From contig DASVBS010000004.1 in assembly GCA_036375715.1 (NCBI GenBank), forward strand, positions 1 through 64,000: 64,000 nucleotides of DNA, read 5' to 3'. A program made the position numbers and the translations under genes. The first letter of the stretch is position 1; every line of letters starts with the position of its first letter. Shown piece after piece: positions 43,265-52,400 of this stretch. The stretch is from Longimicrobiaceae bacterium (GTDB taxonomy: Bacteria; Gemmatimonadota; Gemmatimonadetes; Longimicrobiales; Longimicrobiaceae). The notes under the pieces were generated by a model that did no database searches, had not been told where the DNA came from, and saw only the letters and a program-made list of their open reading frames with translations.

Positions 43265-46200
43265 ATGAGATCTTTCCTACGAGGCGCAGGCCGTCAAAGG
43301 GTTCTGCTTGCCTTCGTGCTGGCGCTCGTCGGCGCGTGTGGCGGTGTGCAGCCGCAGACGCAGCCGACCAGCGGTCAGGCGCAGGCACGGCAGGACGAAC
43401 CTCGCCGGATAGAGGTGCTGTTCCTGGGCCACGAGTCCATGCACCATCCCTCGGATTCGGCCGTGGCGATCCTCTCTCAGGCACTCTCCAAGGAAGGGAT
43501 CAACTTCTCGTACACGACCGATCCGGACGATCTCAACCCGGAGAACCTGGCCAGGTACGACGCCCTGATCCTCTATGCCAACCACGATTCGATCACGCCC
43601 TCGCAGGAGCGCGCGCTGCTCGACTTCGTGGAAGGCGGCAAGGGATTCCTCCCCATCCACTCCGCCTCGCACTGCTTCCGGAACTCGGCGGAGGTGATCG
43701 CGCTCATCGGCGGGCAGTTCGACCGCCACGGCGTGGGCACCTTCACGGCGCAGATCGTGGCGCCCGACCACCCGGTGATGCAGGGGATCCAGCCCTTCGA
43801 GACCTGGGACGAGACGTACATCCACAAGAACCACAATCCGGAAGGCCGGACGGTCCTGATGGAGCGGGTGGAGGCTGGCCACCGCGAGCCGTGGACGTGG
43901 GTACGTGAGCAGGGGAAGGGACGGGTCTTCTACACTGCCTACGGACACGACGGCCGCACGTGGAACCAGCCGGAGTTCCAGAAGCTGATCTTCAACGCCA
44001 TCCTGTGGGCCGTGGGAGACGAGGTCCGTGCTCAGTGGGAGAAGCTCGACCTGCCGGAGCTGGAGTACACCGAGAGCAGCCGCATTCCCAATTACGAGCG
44101 CCGCAACCCGCCGCTGAAGCTGCAGCAGCCGCTCTCCCCCGAGGAGTCGATGCAGCACATCCAGGTGCCGGCGGGCTTCGAGCTGCAGCTCTTCGCCTCC
44201 GAGCCGGACATCGTGAAGCCGATCGCGATGGCCTGGGACGAGCGAGGCCGGCTCTGGATCGCCGAGACGATCGACTACCCGAACGAGATCCATCCCGGAG
44301 TGCCGGGGCGTGACCGGATCAAGATCCTGGAGGATACGGACGGAGACGGCCGCGCTGACAAGTTCACCGTCTTCGCGGACAGCCTGAACATCCCCACCGG
44401 GCTCGTCTTCGCGAACGGGGGCCTGATCGTGTCGCAGGCGCCGGACATCCTCTTCTTCAAGGACACCGACGGAGACGACCGGGCCGACGTGAAGCAGGTG
44501 CTGGTCAGTGGCTTCGGTGTCCGCGACACCCACGCGGGGCCGAGCAACCTGCGCTACGGGTTCGACAACCGTATCTGGGGTGCAGTGGGTTACAGCGGCT
44601 TCGAGCAGGGTGAGCTGGACTTCGGTCAGGCGATCTGGAGCATGAACCCCGACGGCTCCGACATTCGCCACGAGGCCAGCTTCAGCAACAACACCTGGGG
44701 GCTCGGGTTCTCCGAGACCAACGACATCTTCGGCTCCACCGCGAACAATACCCACGCGGTGTACGTGGGCATCCCGCGCCGGTACGTTGAGGACGTGCGC
44801 GGGCTACCGAGCCGCGCGGGGAGCCAGAAGATTGATGGCCACTACGCCATGATGCCGATCACGCCGAACGTGCGGCAGGTGGACGTGCACGGTGGCTTTA
44901 CCGCGGCGGCCGGCTTCAACCTCTACACCGCCCGTGAGTATCCGCGTGAGTACTGGAACCGGGTCGGTCTGGTGAGCGAGCCCACCGGCGGCGTGCTGCA
45001 CCGGGCGATCCTGGAGAAGGTGGGAGCCGGCTTCCAGGAGAAGGACGGCAAGAACCTCCTGGCGGCGGTGGACGAGTGGGTGGGACCGGTCGACGCGCAG
45101 GTCGGCCCTGATGGGCAGGTCTGGGTAGCCGACTGGTACAACTTCATCATCCAGCACAACCCGACCCCTCCGGGATTCGAGACCGGCGAGGGGAACGCCT
45201 ATGTCAACCCGCTGCGCGACAAGACCCACGGACGTATCTATCGGATCGTCTACCGGGGGTCCAACGGCGACGACCAGCCCCGGTCGCTGAGCGCCGATCG
45301 TCCGCAGGAGCTGGTGCGGGCTCTGGAGGACGACAACATGTTCTGGCGGATGACCGCGCAGCGACTGCTGGTCGAGCGCGGCAACACGGACGTCGTCCCG
45401 CAGCTCATCGAGCTGGTGGGCAGCCGGCGCACCGACGAGCTCGGGCTGGCGCCGGGCCCCCTGCACGCACTCTGGACCCTGCACGGCCTGGGGCAGCTCG
45501 ACGGCTCCAACCCGCGGGCCACCGAGGCGGCCGTACGTGCGCTACGCCATCCGGTGGCGAGTGTTCGGAAGGCGGCACTGCAGGTCCTGCCAGCGGACGC
45601 GCAGTTGCTGGAGCGGCTGCAGAGCTCCGGAGTTCTCGCCGACCCGGATCCATACACCCGCCTGGCCGCCATTCTCCGGCTGGCGGAGGTTCCCGAGTCG
45701 CAGCAGCTCGGAGCCGAGCTCTACCGTATGAGCCTCGACTCGACGATTGCCAACGATCGGTGGCTGTCCGATGCGGTCTATGTCGCGGCGGCGAAGCACC
45801 GGCCCGGGTTCCTGGCCGCATACGAGGCCGCTCTGGGACAGGCCGAGTACCGCGCGCTCGCCGATCGTCTGGCCGCGGAGGTGGCCGCGGGGCCGCGTCG
45901 GCAGCAGGAGCAGACCTGGCCCCCGCGTGAGGAGAACACGGAGAATCAGCGGCCGGTCGCCGAGCGCCTCCTGATGGCGTACGTGGAGGACGTGGTCGGG
46001 CCGATCCAGCGTCCGCAGAACGCCGGCAACTTCCGGGGTGGAGCGCGTGAGGACCTGCCCGTCTTCGAGCTCGCCATCTCCGTGATCCCCGGGCAGCTCA
46101 AGTTCGAGGTGCCGGAGTTCACCGTGCGTCCGGGACAGCGGGTCCGCATCACCCTGACTAACCCGGACGACATGCAGCACAACCTGCTGATCCTGCGCCC

Positions 46201-46444
46201 GGGTACCCTGGAGGCGGTGGGCGCTCTGGCGGACGCTCTGGCTTCCACGCCGGACGCCGCCGAGCTGAATTACGTTCCCGCCACGCCCGACGTGATGTGG
46301 TACACGCCGCTCGTCAGCACGGGGGAGTCGACGGTACTGGAGTTCGTCGCACCGCGCGAGGAAAACGATTACCCCTACGTGTGCACCTTCCCGGGCCACT
46401 GGCGGGTGATGCAGGGCGTGATGCACGTGACTGAAGAAGAGTAG
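43265..46444 (+). CDS. ThuA-PQQ-like dehydrogenase-HEAT-cupredoxin fusion lipoprotein
   Basis: The 1059-residue lipoprotein begins with a signal peptide and lipobox (LALVGAC, Cys25). A ThuA (trehalose-utilisation-like) domain at about 48-260 has RIEVLFLGHESMHHPSDSAV. A beta-propeller dehydrogenase region (about 300-720) has PIAMAWDERGRLWIAETIDY and VDAQVGPDGQVWVADWYNF, as in membrane-bound dehydrogenases of Planctomycetes. A HEAT-repeat stretch (about 730-870) follows. The last 120 residues form a plastocyanin/azurin-like copper domain with ligands in MQHNLL (His) and YVCTFPGHWRVM (Cys, His, Met). It probably oxidises a sugar in the periplasm and passes electrons to copper. LacI-type sites lie upstream. 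The start ATG follows GCAGAG. Confidence 0.87.
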   Translation: MRSFLRGAGRQRVLLAFVLALVGACGGVQPQTQPTSGQAQARQDEPRRIEVLFLGHESMHHPSDSAVAILSQALSKEGINFSYTTDPDDLNPENLARYDALILYANHDSITPSQERALLDFVEGGKGFLPIHSASHCFRNSAEVIALIGGQFDRHGVGTFTAQIVAPDHPVMQGIQPFETWDETYIHKNHNPEGRTVLMERVEAGHREPWTWVREQGKGRVFYTAYGHDGRTWNQPEFQKLIFNAILWAVGDEVRAQWEKLDLPELEYTESSRIPNYERRNPPLKLQQPLSPEESMQHIQVPAGFELQLFASEPDIVKPIAMAWDERGRLWIAETIDYPNEIHPGVPGRDRIKILEDTDGDGRADKFTVFADSLNIPTGLVFANGGLIVSQAPDILFFKDTDGDDRADVKQVLVSGFGVRDTHAGPSNLRYGFDNRIWGAVGYSGFEQGELDFGQAIWSMNPDGSDIRHEASFSNNTWGLGFSETNDIFGSTANNTHAVYVGIPRRYVEDVRGLPSRAGSQKIDGHYAMMPITPNVRQVDVHGGFTAAAGFNLYTAREYPREYWNRVGLVSEPTGGVLHRAILEKVGAGFQEKDGKNLLAAVDEWVGPVDAQVGPDGQVWVADWYNFIIQHNPTPPGFETGEGNAYVNPLRDKTHGRIYRIVYRGSNGDDQPRSLSADRPQELVRALEDDNMFWRMTAQRLLVERGNTDVVPQLIELVGSRRTDELGLAPGPLHALWTLHGLGQLDGSNPRATEAAVRALRHPVASVRKAALQVLPADAQLLERLQSSGVLADPDPYTRLAAILRLAEVPESQQLGAELYRMSLDSTIANDRWLSDAVYVAAAKHRPGFLAAYEAALGQAEYRALADRLAAEVAAGPRRQQEQTWPPREENTENQRPVAERLLMAYVEDVVGPIQRPQNAGNFRGGAREDLPVFELAISVIPGQLKFEVPEFTVRPGQRVRITLTNPDDMQHNLLILRPGTLEAVGALADALASTPDAAELNYVPATPDVMWYTPLVSTGESTVLEFVAPREENDYPYVCTFPGHWRVMQGVMHVTEEE

Positions 46445-46446
46445 CG

Positions 46447-46568
46447 AGAAGCTAGAAGCTAGAAGCTAGAATTCTTTCCGGTGCGATCGCCGCGGGCGCG
46501 TAGGGTCGCCCCGCCGCAAGGAAGCCCGAAGAGGAATTCTAGCTTCTAGCTCCTAGCTTCTCGCTTCT
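46447..46568. repeat. Inverted heptamer arrays forming a 28-bp stem (AGAAGCT type)
   Basis: Three AGAAGCT units plus AGAATTC (46447-46474) start two bases after the stop of the copper-dehydrogenase gene. The complementary array GAATTCT, AGCTTCT, AGCTCCT, AGCTTCT, CGCTTCT lies at 46534-46568. Twenty-eight bases pair with one mismatch around a 59-nt loop. It may act as a terminator or mRNA-stabilising hairpin. Confidence 0.92.
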
Positions 46569-46610
46569 TCTTCTAACTTTCTCAACCTTCTCAATTCTAA
46601 CCGTTCCGCT

Positions 46611-47714
46611 ATGGCCAAGATCAAAGTCGCAGTCGTGGGGCTTGGATTCGGCGCGGAGTTCATTCCCATCTACCAGCGCCACCCGGACACCGAGATGTAC
46701 GCGATCTGTCAGCGCAACGAGCAGAAGCTGAACGAGATCGGCGACCAGTTCGGGGTGGAGCGCCGTTACACCCGCTACGAAGATCTGCTGAAGGATCCCG
46801 AGGTGGATGCGGTGCACATCAACACCCCCATCGCGGATCACGCCTGGATGTCGAAGGCGGCCCTGGATGCGGGGAAGCACGCCGCCAGCACGGTGCCGAT
46901 GGCCACCACGATCGAGGAGTGCCTGGCCATCGTCGAGGCGGAGCGGAAGAGCGGTAAGCGGTACATGATGATGGAGACCGCGGTGTACACCCGCGAATTC
47001 CTCTATGTGAAGGACCTCCACAACCGTGGAGAGATCGGCAAGATCCAGTTCCTGCGCGGCTCTCACCAGCAGAACATGTCCCTCCCGGGGTGGCCCGACT
47101 ACTGGTACGGCTTCCCGCCGATGCACTATGCCACCCACGCCGTGAGCCCGCTGCTCGATCTCGCCGGGGCGCGCGCCGAGTCGGTGGTGTGCTTCGGATC
47201 GGGGCGCATTCGCGACGAGTACGTGCAGCGCTACGGGTCGCCCTTCGCGATCGAGACCGCCCTGGTCAAGCTGAAGGATTCCGATCTCGCCTGTGAGGTG
47301 ACGCGCTCGCTTTTCGACACCATCCGGCAGTATCGCGAGAGCTTCGACGTCTACGGCACCAAGAAGTCCTTCGAGTGGGAGCAGACCATCGGCGACAATC
47401 CCGTGGTTTACTCCGGCTTCGAGGACGCGGAGCGGGTCGAGGTGCCGGACACCGGCCATCTACTTCCGCCGGAGATCGCGGGCTTCACCCGGGCGGGGGT
47501 GTACGACGAGGAGCACGAACACACCTCCTTCATTCAGGGCGGCGGCCACGGTGGGTCGCATCCGCACCTCGTCCACGAGTTCGTCTCCGCGATCAAGGAG
47601 GATCGGCCGGCGCACGTGGACGCGCCGACAGCGGCCAACTGGACCATGACCGGCATCTGCGCCCATCAGTCGGCTATGCGGGGCGGGGAACGCGTGCAGA
47701 TCCCGCAAACCTGA
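46611..47714 (+). CDS. Gfo/Idh/MocA family oxidoreductase
   Basis: The 367-residue NAD(P)-dependent sugar oxidoreductase has the Rossmann motif KVAVVGLGFGAEFIPIYQRH, followed by EVDAVHINTPIADHAWMSKA. The usual catalytic Lys segment (EKP in most members) is altered here to STVPMATTIEEC, so the Lys is missing. MMMETAVYTREFLYVKDLHN leads into the C-terminal substrate domain, with HYATHAVSPLLDLAG. Members oxidise or rearrange sugars and inositols. It is 11 bp upstream of a sugar isomerase gene and follows the copper dehydrogenase, so the three may form a sugar oxidation route. The lost Lys suggests a different chemistry or a diverged role. Confidence 0.9.
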   Translation: MAKIKVAVVGLGFGAEFIPIYQRHPDTEMYAICQRNEQKLNEIGDQFGVERRYTRYEDLLKDPEVDAVHINTPIADHAWMSKAALDAGKHAASTVPMATTIEECLAIVEAERKSGKRYMMMETAVYTREFLYVKDLHNRGEIGKIQFLRGSHQQNMSLPGWPDYWYGFPPMHYATHAVSPLLDLAGARAESVVCFGSGRIRDEYVQRYGSPFAIETALVKLKDSDLACEVTRSLFDTIRQYRESFDVYGTKKSFEWEQTIGDNPVVYSGFEDAERVEVPDTGHLLPPEIAGFTRAGVYDEEHEHTSFIQGGGHGGSHPHLVHEFVSAIKEDRPAHVDAPTAANWTMTGICAHQSAMRGGERVQIPQT

Positions 47715-47724
47715 GGGAGGGGAG

Positions 47725-48609
47725 ATGCAGATCGGCATCAGCACCTGGGTCTGGACCTCGCCGGCGGAAGATCAGGTCCTGCAGCGGCTGATCCCGCACA
47801 TCGCGGAGATCGGCTTCGACGTGGTCGAGATCCCGGTGGAGACACCCGGGCAGTTCGACGTCGCCCGGGCCAAGTCGCTGGCGGATGAGCATGGTCTGGC
47901 GGTCTCGGTCTGCGCCGTGATCGGCGCGGGCCGTGACCTCCTGCTCGACTCCGAGGTCGAGGCGGGGCTCGAGTACCTGAGAGGCTGCATCGACGCGGCA
48001 CAGGCGCTGGCTTCGCCGGCGGTCGCGGGACCGTTCTACTCCGCGGTCGGCCGATGCTGGCGGCTCACGCCCGCCGAGCGCGATCGGGAGATCGGCCGCC
48101 TCGCCGAGCGTCTGCGCGACCTCGGCGAGTATGCGGCGCAGCGAGGCGTGGAGCTGGGTATCGAGCCGCTCAACCGGTTTGAGACCAGCTTCATGAACAC
48201 CACCGAGCAGACGCTCGAGCTGGTGGAGCGGATCGATCACCCGGCGGTGGGACTCGCCCTCGACACCTTCCACCTGGGGATCGAGGAGAAGAGCCTGGGA
48301 GACGCGATTCGCCGCGCGGAGGGCAGGCTGAAGCACGTGCAGGTGGCAGAGAACGACCGGGGAACCCCCGGGACCGGACAGCTGGCCTGGGACGAGGTGG
48401 CCAACGCCTTGCACGAGATCGGATACGACGGGAGAGTTGTGATCGAGACCTTCTCCGATCGGGTTGAGGCAATCGCGCGCGCCGCCGCCATCTGGCGCCC
48501 GCTGGCCCCCGACTCCGATTCGCTCGCGCGTGAGGGCCTCGCTTTTCTGCGCGAGCTGTTTTCAGAACCCGCACGCGCGAGCGACCAGGGTCGGACTGTC
48601 GGTTCCTGA
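47725..48609 (+). CDS. Sugar phosphate isomerase/epimerase (TIM barrel, AP endonuclease 2 family)
   Basis: The 294-residue TIM-barrel protein is of the xylose isomerase-like/AP-endonuclease-2 group. MQIGISTWVWTSPAEDQVLQ opens strand 1. DVVEIPVETPGQFDVARAKS and AGPFYSAVGRCWRLTPAERD follow. The metal site is made by VELGIEPLNRFETSFMNTTE (Glu), VGLALDTFHLGIEEKSLGDA (Asp, His) and a late Glu in RVVIETFSDRVEAIARAAAI. It most resembles D-tagatose 3-epimerase or allulose epimerase-like enzymes. It sits 10 bp after the Gfo/Idh gene. GAGGGGAG precedes the ATG. The exact ketose is unknown. Confidence 0.93.
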   Translation: MQIGISTWVWTSPAEDQVLQRLIPHIAEIGFDVVEIPVETPGQFDVARAKSLADEHGLAVSVCAVIGAGRDLLLDSEVEAGLEYLRGCIDAAQALASPAVAGPFYSAVGRCWRLTPAERDREIGRLAERLRDLGEYAAQRGVELGIEPLNRFETSFMNTTEQTLELVERIDHPAVGLALDTFHLGIEEKSLGDAIRRAEGRLKHVQVAENDRGTPGTGQLAWDEVANALHEIGYDGRVVIETFSDRVEAIARAAAIWRPLAPDSDSLAREGLAFLRELFSEPARASDQGRTVGS

Positions 48610-48618
48610 GCCACCTGC

Positions 48619-49235
48619 ATGAGGATGAGACAACGCATCGCCGCTCTGCTGATCGTGGCGGCGCTACCCCTGGCCGCGACCCCGGTCGCGGCGCAGGGGA
48701 TTCTTCCGTTCACCCTGGGCGGCCGGATGGGGCTGGCGATCCCGGTGGACGACTTCGCGGCCCACGCCGAGACCGGTTACGTCACCGAAGTTCTGCTGAA
48801 GGCGTCGCCTCTGCCCTTCGCGACGCTGTACGGAGGATGGAGCTTCGCCGAGTTCGGGGTCGACAGCGAGTCTGCCATCGCGGGGCTGGACACCAAGGTG
48901 CGCGATTCCGGCTTTCGCGCCGGCGGGGAGTTGTCGGTGCCCTGGCAGGGCTCCTATCCGGCGTTTCGCCTTATCTGCAGGTCGGTGCCATCTTCAACCG
49001 CGCGCAGGTGCGCGTTCGGGGAGACGGCACCAACACCCTTGGTGTTAAGTCGGATCGAAGCACGGGGATGGAGGTCGGGGTGGGCACGAGGGTGATGCTC
49101 GTTCACCGGCTCTCGATCGTGCCGGAGCTCCGCTACCGCAGCTACGATCCCGAGTTCGCGCAGGAGCCCGAGGTTCAGATCGGCGACCGCCTATCCTATC
49201 TGGCCCTGACTCTGGCGCTTACCTTCCACTTCTGA
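48619..49235 (+). pseudogene. Frameshifted small outer-membrane beta-barrel protein
   Basis: Residues from ATG 48619 give a signal peptide (MRMRQRIAALLIVAALPLAA) and barrel-like strands (FTLGGRMGLAIPVDDFAAH, LPFATLYGGWSFAEFGVDSE) until about 48965. The frame then departs into LICRSVPSS. In the next frame the protein continues without a break as PYLQVGAIFNRAQVRVRGDG and ends in LSYLALTLALTFHF, the usual barrel C-terminus. One base is missing near 48966. The joined product is about 205 residues. It is either a decayed gene or a single-base assembly error. It lies nine bases after the sugar isomerase stop and may be read with it. Confidence 0.75.
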
Positions 49236-49294
49236 GGCGGGGGGCCGTCGCAGCGCCGCTGCATTCGTCCACATTGCGCCGCGCGGCCCGGAAC

Positions 49295-49362
49295 CCCACC
49301 ATTTGATTCTGGCGACCGTTGCGTCGCACAGCGAAAAGGCCCACCATTTGATTCTGGCGACC
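49295..49362. repeat. Two 23-bp direct repeats 45 bp apart
   Basis: The copies at 49295-49317 and 49340-49362 are identical; both contain CACCATTTGATTCTGGCGAC. The 22 bp between them are unrelated. They lie between the barrel remnant and the large hybrid kinase. Confidence 0.9.
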
Positions 49363-49436
49363 ATCCGAGTCGCACCCTCCCGACGCTCCCACGCCGCGAG
49401 GTTCACTCCGTACCCGCACCCGCAGGTGCGCATCCG

Positions 49437-52400
49437 ATGTCTCTGCGTCCCTCCGAGCCGGGACCGCCGCTCGCCGAGCGCGAGTCGATGCTCCGCGCGC
49501 TGCGCGCCAGCGAAGAGCGTCTGCACACGGTAGTGAGTAGCGCCCCCATCGTTCTCTGGGCCCTCGACCGTAACGGAGTCTTCACCTTCTCCGACGGGAA
49601 GGTACTGGGGCTGCTCGGTCTACGCCCGGGCGAGGTAATCGGCCGCTCTGTCACCGACCTGTACGCCGACTATCCCGAGATCCTGGCCGATGTCCGGCGC
49701 GCGCTCGCCGGGGAGGAGTTCACGACCACCGCCCGACTCGGCCGCACCACCTTCGAGACCCGCTACACCGCGCTGCGCGACGACGAAGGACGGGTGGTCG
49801 GCACGATCGGAGTTGCCGTGGACATCTCCGAGCGGGTCCGCGCGGAGGAGGAGCGGGAGCGGAGCCTCTCGCTCCTGCGGGCCACCCTCGAATCGACCGC
49901 GGACGGGATCCTCGTGGTCGATTCGTCCCTACGGGTCGTCAGCTACAACCGCAAGTTTGCGGAGATGTGGCGATTGGAGGGGGATGACCTGGATACCGGC
50001 CTCGATCAGCGACTGCTGGAGGCTGTGAGGGACCAGCTCGCGAACCCGGAGGGATTCATCCAGCGGGTCCAGGAGCTCTACGCCGATCCGACGGCGCACA
50101 GCAAGGATCTGCTGGAGTTCAAGGACGGCCGGATGTACGAGCGGTACTCGCAGCCGCAACGCATCGGGGACCAGATCGTCGGGAGAGTCTGGAGCTTCCG
50201 CGACGTCACCGAGCAGCGAACGGCGGAGCGAGCATTGGTGGAGCGCGAACGGCAGCTCGCGGCCACTGTCGAGGCGCTCAAGATCTCGCAGGAGCGTTCG
50301 CAGGTCATGGCCGAGCGGATGCACGCTGTCGCCTCCGCGGCGGCCGGTGTGCTCGGGGCCGATTCCGTCGAGAAGCTGCAGGAGGTGCTGCGCAACGCCT
50401 GCCGCACGGTCATTCCCTTCGACGCCTTCACCTTCGCCCTCTACCACCCGGAAGATCACACCCTCACGATCCTCTCCGCTTACGACACCGACATCTGGGT
50501 GCCGGGCAATACGATGTCGGCCAAGGGGGTGCCGATGGAGCGGGTCATCCGCGAGCGCCGCTCGCTGGTCACCCTCCACGCGGACGACCCCGCCGCGGCA
50601 GGGACGAAGATCATGGGCACGGGACGGCGCTCGGAGTCGGTCATCCGCAGCCCGATCCTGGGGACCGACCGTGTGCTCGGGGTGCTCTCGGTACAGAGCT
50701 ACACACCGGAAGCCTACTCGCAGGAAGACGTCACCGTTCTCGAGACCATCGCTTCGCTCGCCGCGACTGCGCTGGAGAATATCCGGCTGGCGGAGGAGCG
50801 ACGCGCCGTGGAAGACGCCCTCCGGCGTTCGGAGTCGCGCTTCCGCACGATGTTCGAGCAGTTCCCGCTGAGCCTGCAGATCTTCTCGCCCAACGGGGAG
50901 ACGATCGAAGTAAACGAGGCCTGGCGGCGCCTCTTCCGGATCCGCCCGGAGGACCTGGGCGACTTCAACCCGCTGACCGATCCGCAGCTCGCCGACCTCG
51001 CGGAGGTGATGCGGCGAGGGTTTGCCGGGGAGCGGCTCCAGCTCCCGCCGAGCCTCTTCGATCCGGCGAAATCGGGGGTGGCCCCGCCCAACGAGGAGGC
51101 CTGGGACGCCCCTCGCTGGATCCAGGCGTTCATCTGCCCGGTGAAGGACGAAAAGGGCGACGTTCGCGAAGTCTTCATCATCCACCAGGACGTTACGGCC
51201 CAGAAGGAAGCGGAGGAGGTGTTGCGGCGGTCACATCAGGAGTTGGAGGAGCGCGTGGAAGAGCGAACTGCCGAGCTGGCGGAGACGAACATGGCGCTCG
51301 AGGAGGAGATCGCCGAGCGGGAACGGGCCGAGGAAGAGCTTCGCCAGAAGACTTCGGAGTTGGAGGGGGTCTTCCGCGCGCTACCCGACCTCTACTTCCG
51401 GCTGGACCCGACGGGGGTGATCCTCGACTTTGCGGCGGGGCAGAGCTCGCCCTTCATTCGCGCGCCGCAGGACATCGTGGGCCGTCACATCGATCAGGTC
51501 GTGCCGGAGGAGGTCGTCGAGAAGGTGCAGGAGGGCATCCGGGAGGTTGCCCGCACTGGAGCGCTGGTCTGCGTGGAGTTCGTGCTGCCGCTCGAGGACG
51601 GAGAGCGGGACGTGGAGGCCCGCCTGGTTCCCTTCCTCGACGGGCAGATCATCACCGTGGTGCGCGACGTTACCGATCAGAAGAACGCCGAGCGCGCGCT
51701 GCAGCGCAGCGAGGAGCACTTCCGTCGGCTCATCGAGAACTCCTCGGATATCGCCACCATCGTCGACCTCAACGGGATCAACCGCTACCAGAGCCCGTCG
51801 ATCAAACACATCCTCGGTTACGACCCCGAGGAGATCGTGGGGACGAGCGCGCTGGAACGGATCCACCCCGAGGACGTCCCCGCCTGCCGCGAGATCCTCC
51901 GCTGGATGGTGGATCACCCCGGGGTGACGCGCGGCGCGGAGTTCCGCTATCGCCACAAGAACGGGGGATGGCGGGTGCTCGAGGCTCGGGGGCGCACGCT
52001 CCTGCCGGACAGTGCTGCCGCGGGCATCGTGATCAACTCTCGCGACGTTACCGAGCGGAAGGAAGCACAGGTGGTGCTCGAGCGCGCCCGGCAGGCCGCG
52101 GAGCGGGCGAACCGCGCGAAGAGCGAGTTCCTCTCGCGCATGAGCCACGAGCTGCGCACGCCGATGAACAGCATCCTCGGCTTTGCCCAGCTCCTCGGGC
52201 GGAAGGAGCTCGCTCCCGACCAGCGGAAGTCGGTCGACCACATCATCAAGGCCGGCCAGCACCTGCTCAACCTGATCAATGAGATCCTCGACATCTCGCG
52301 GATCGAGGCGAACCGCCACCAGCTCTCGCTCGAGCCGGTGCGGCTGTCGAACGTCGTCTGCGAAGGGCTGACCCTGATCCAGCCGCTGGCGGCGCAGCGG

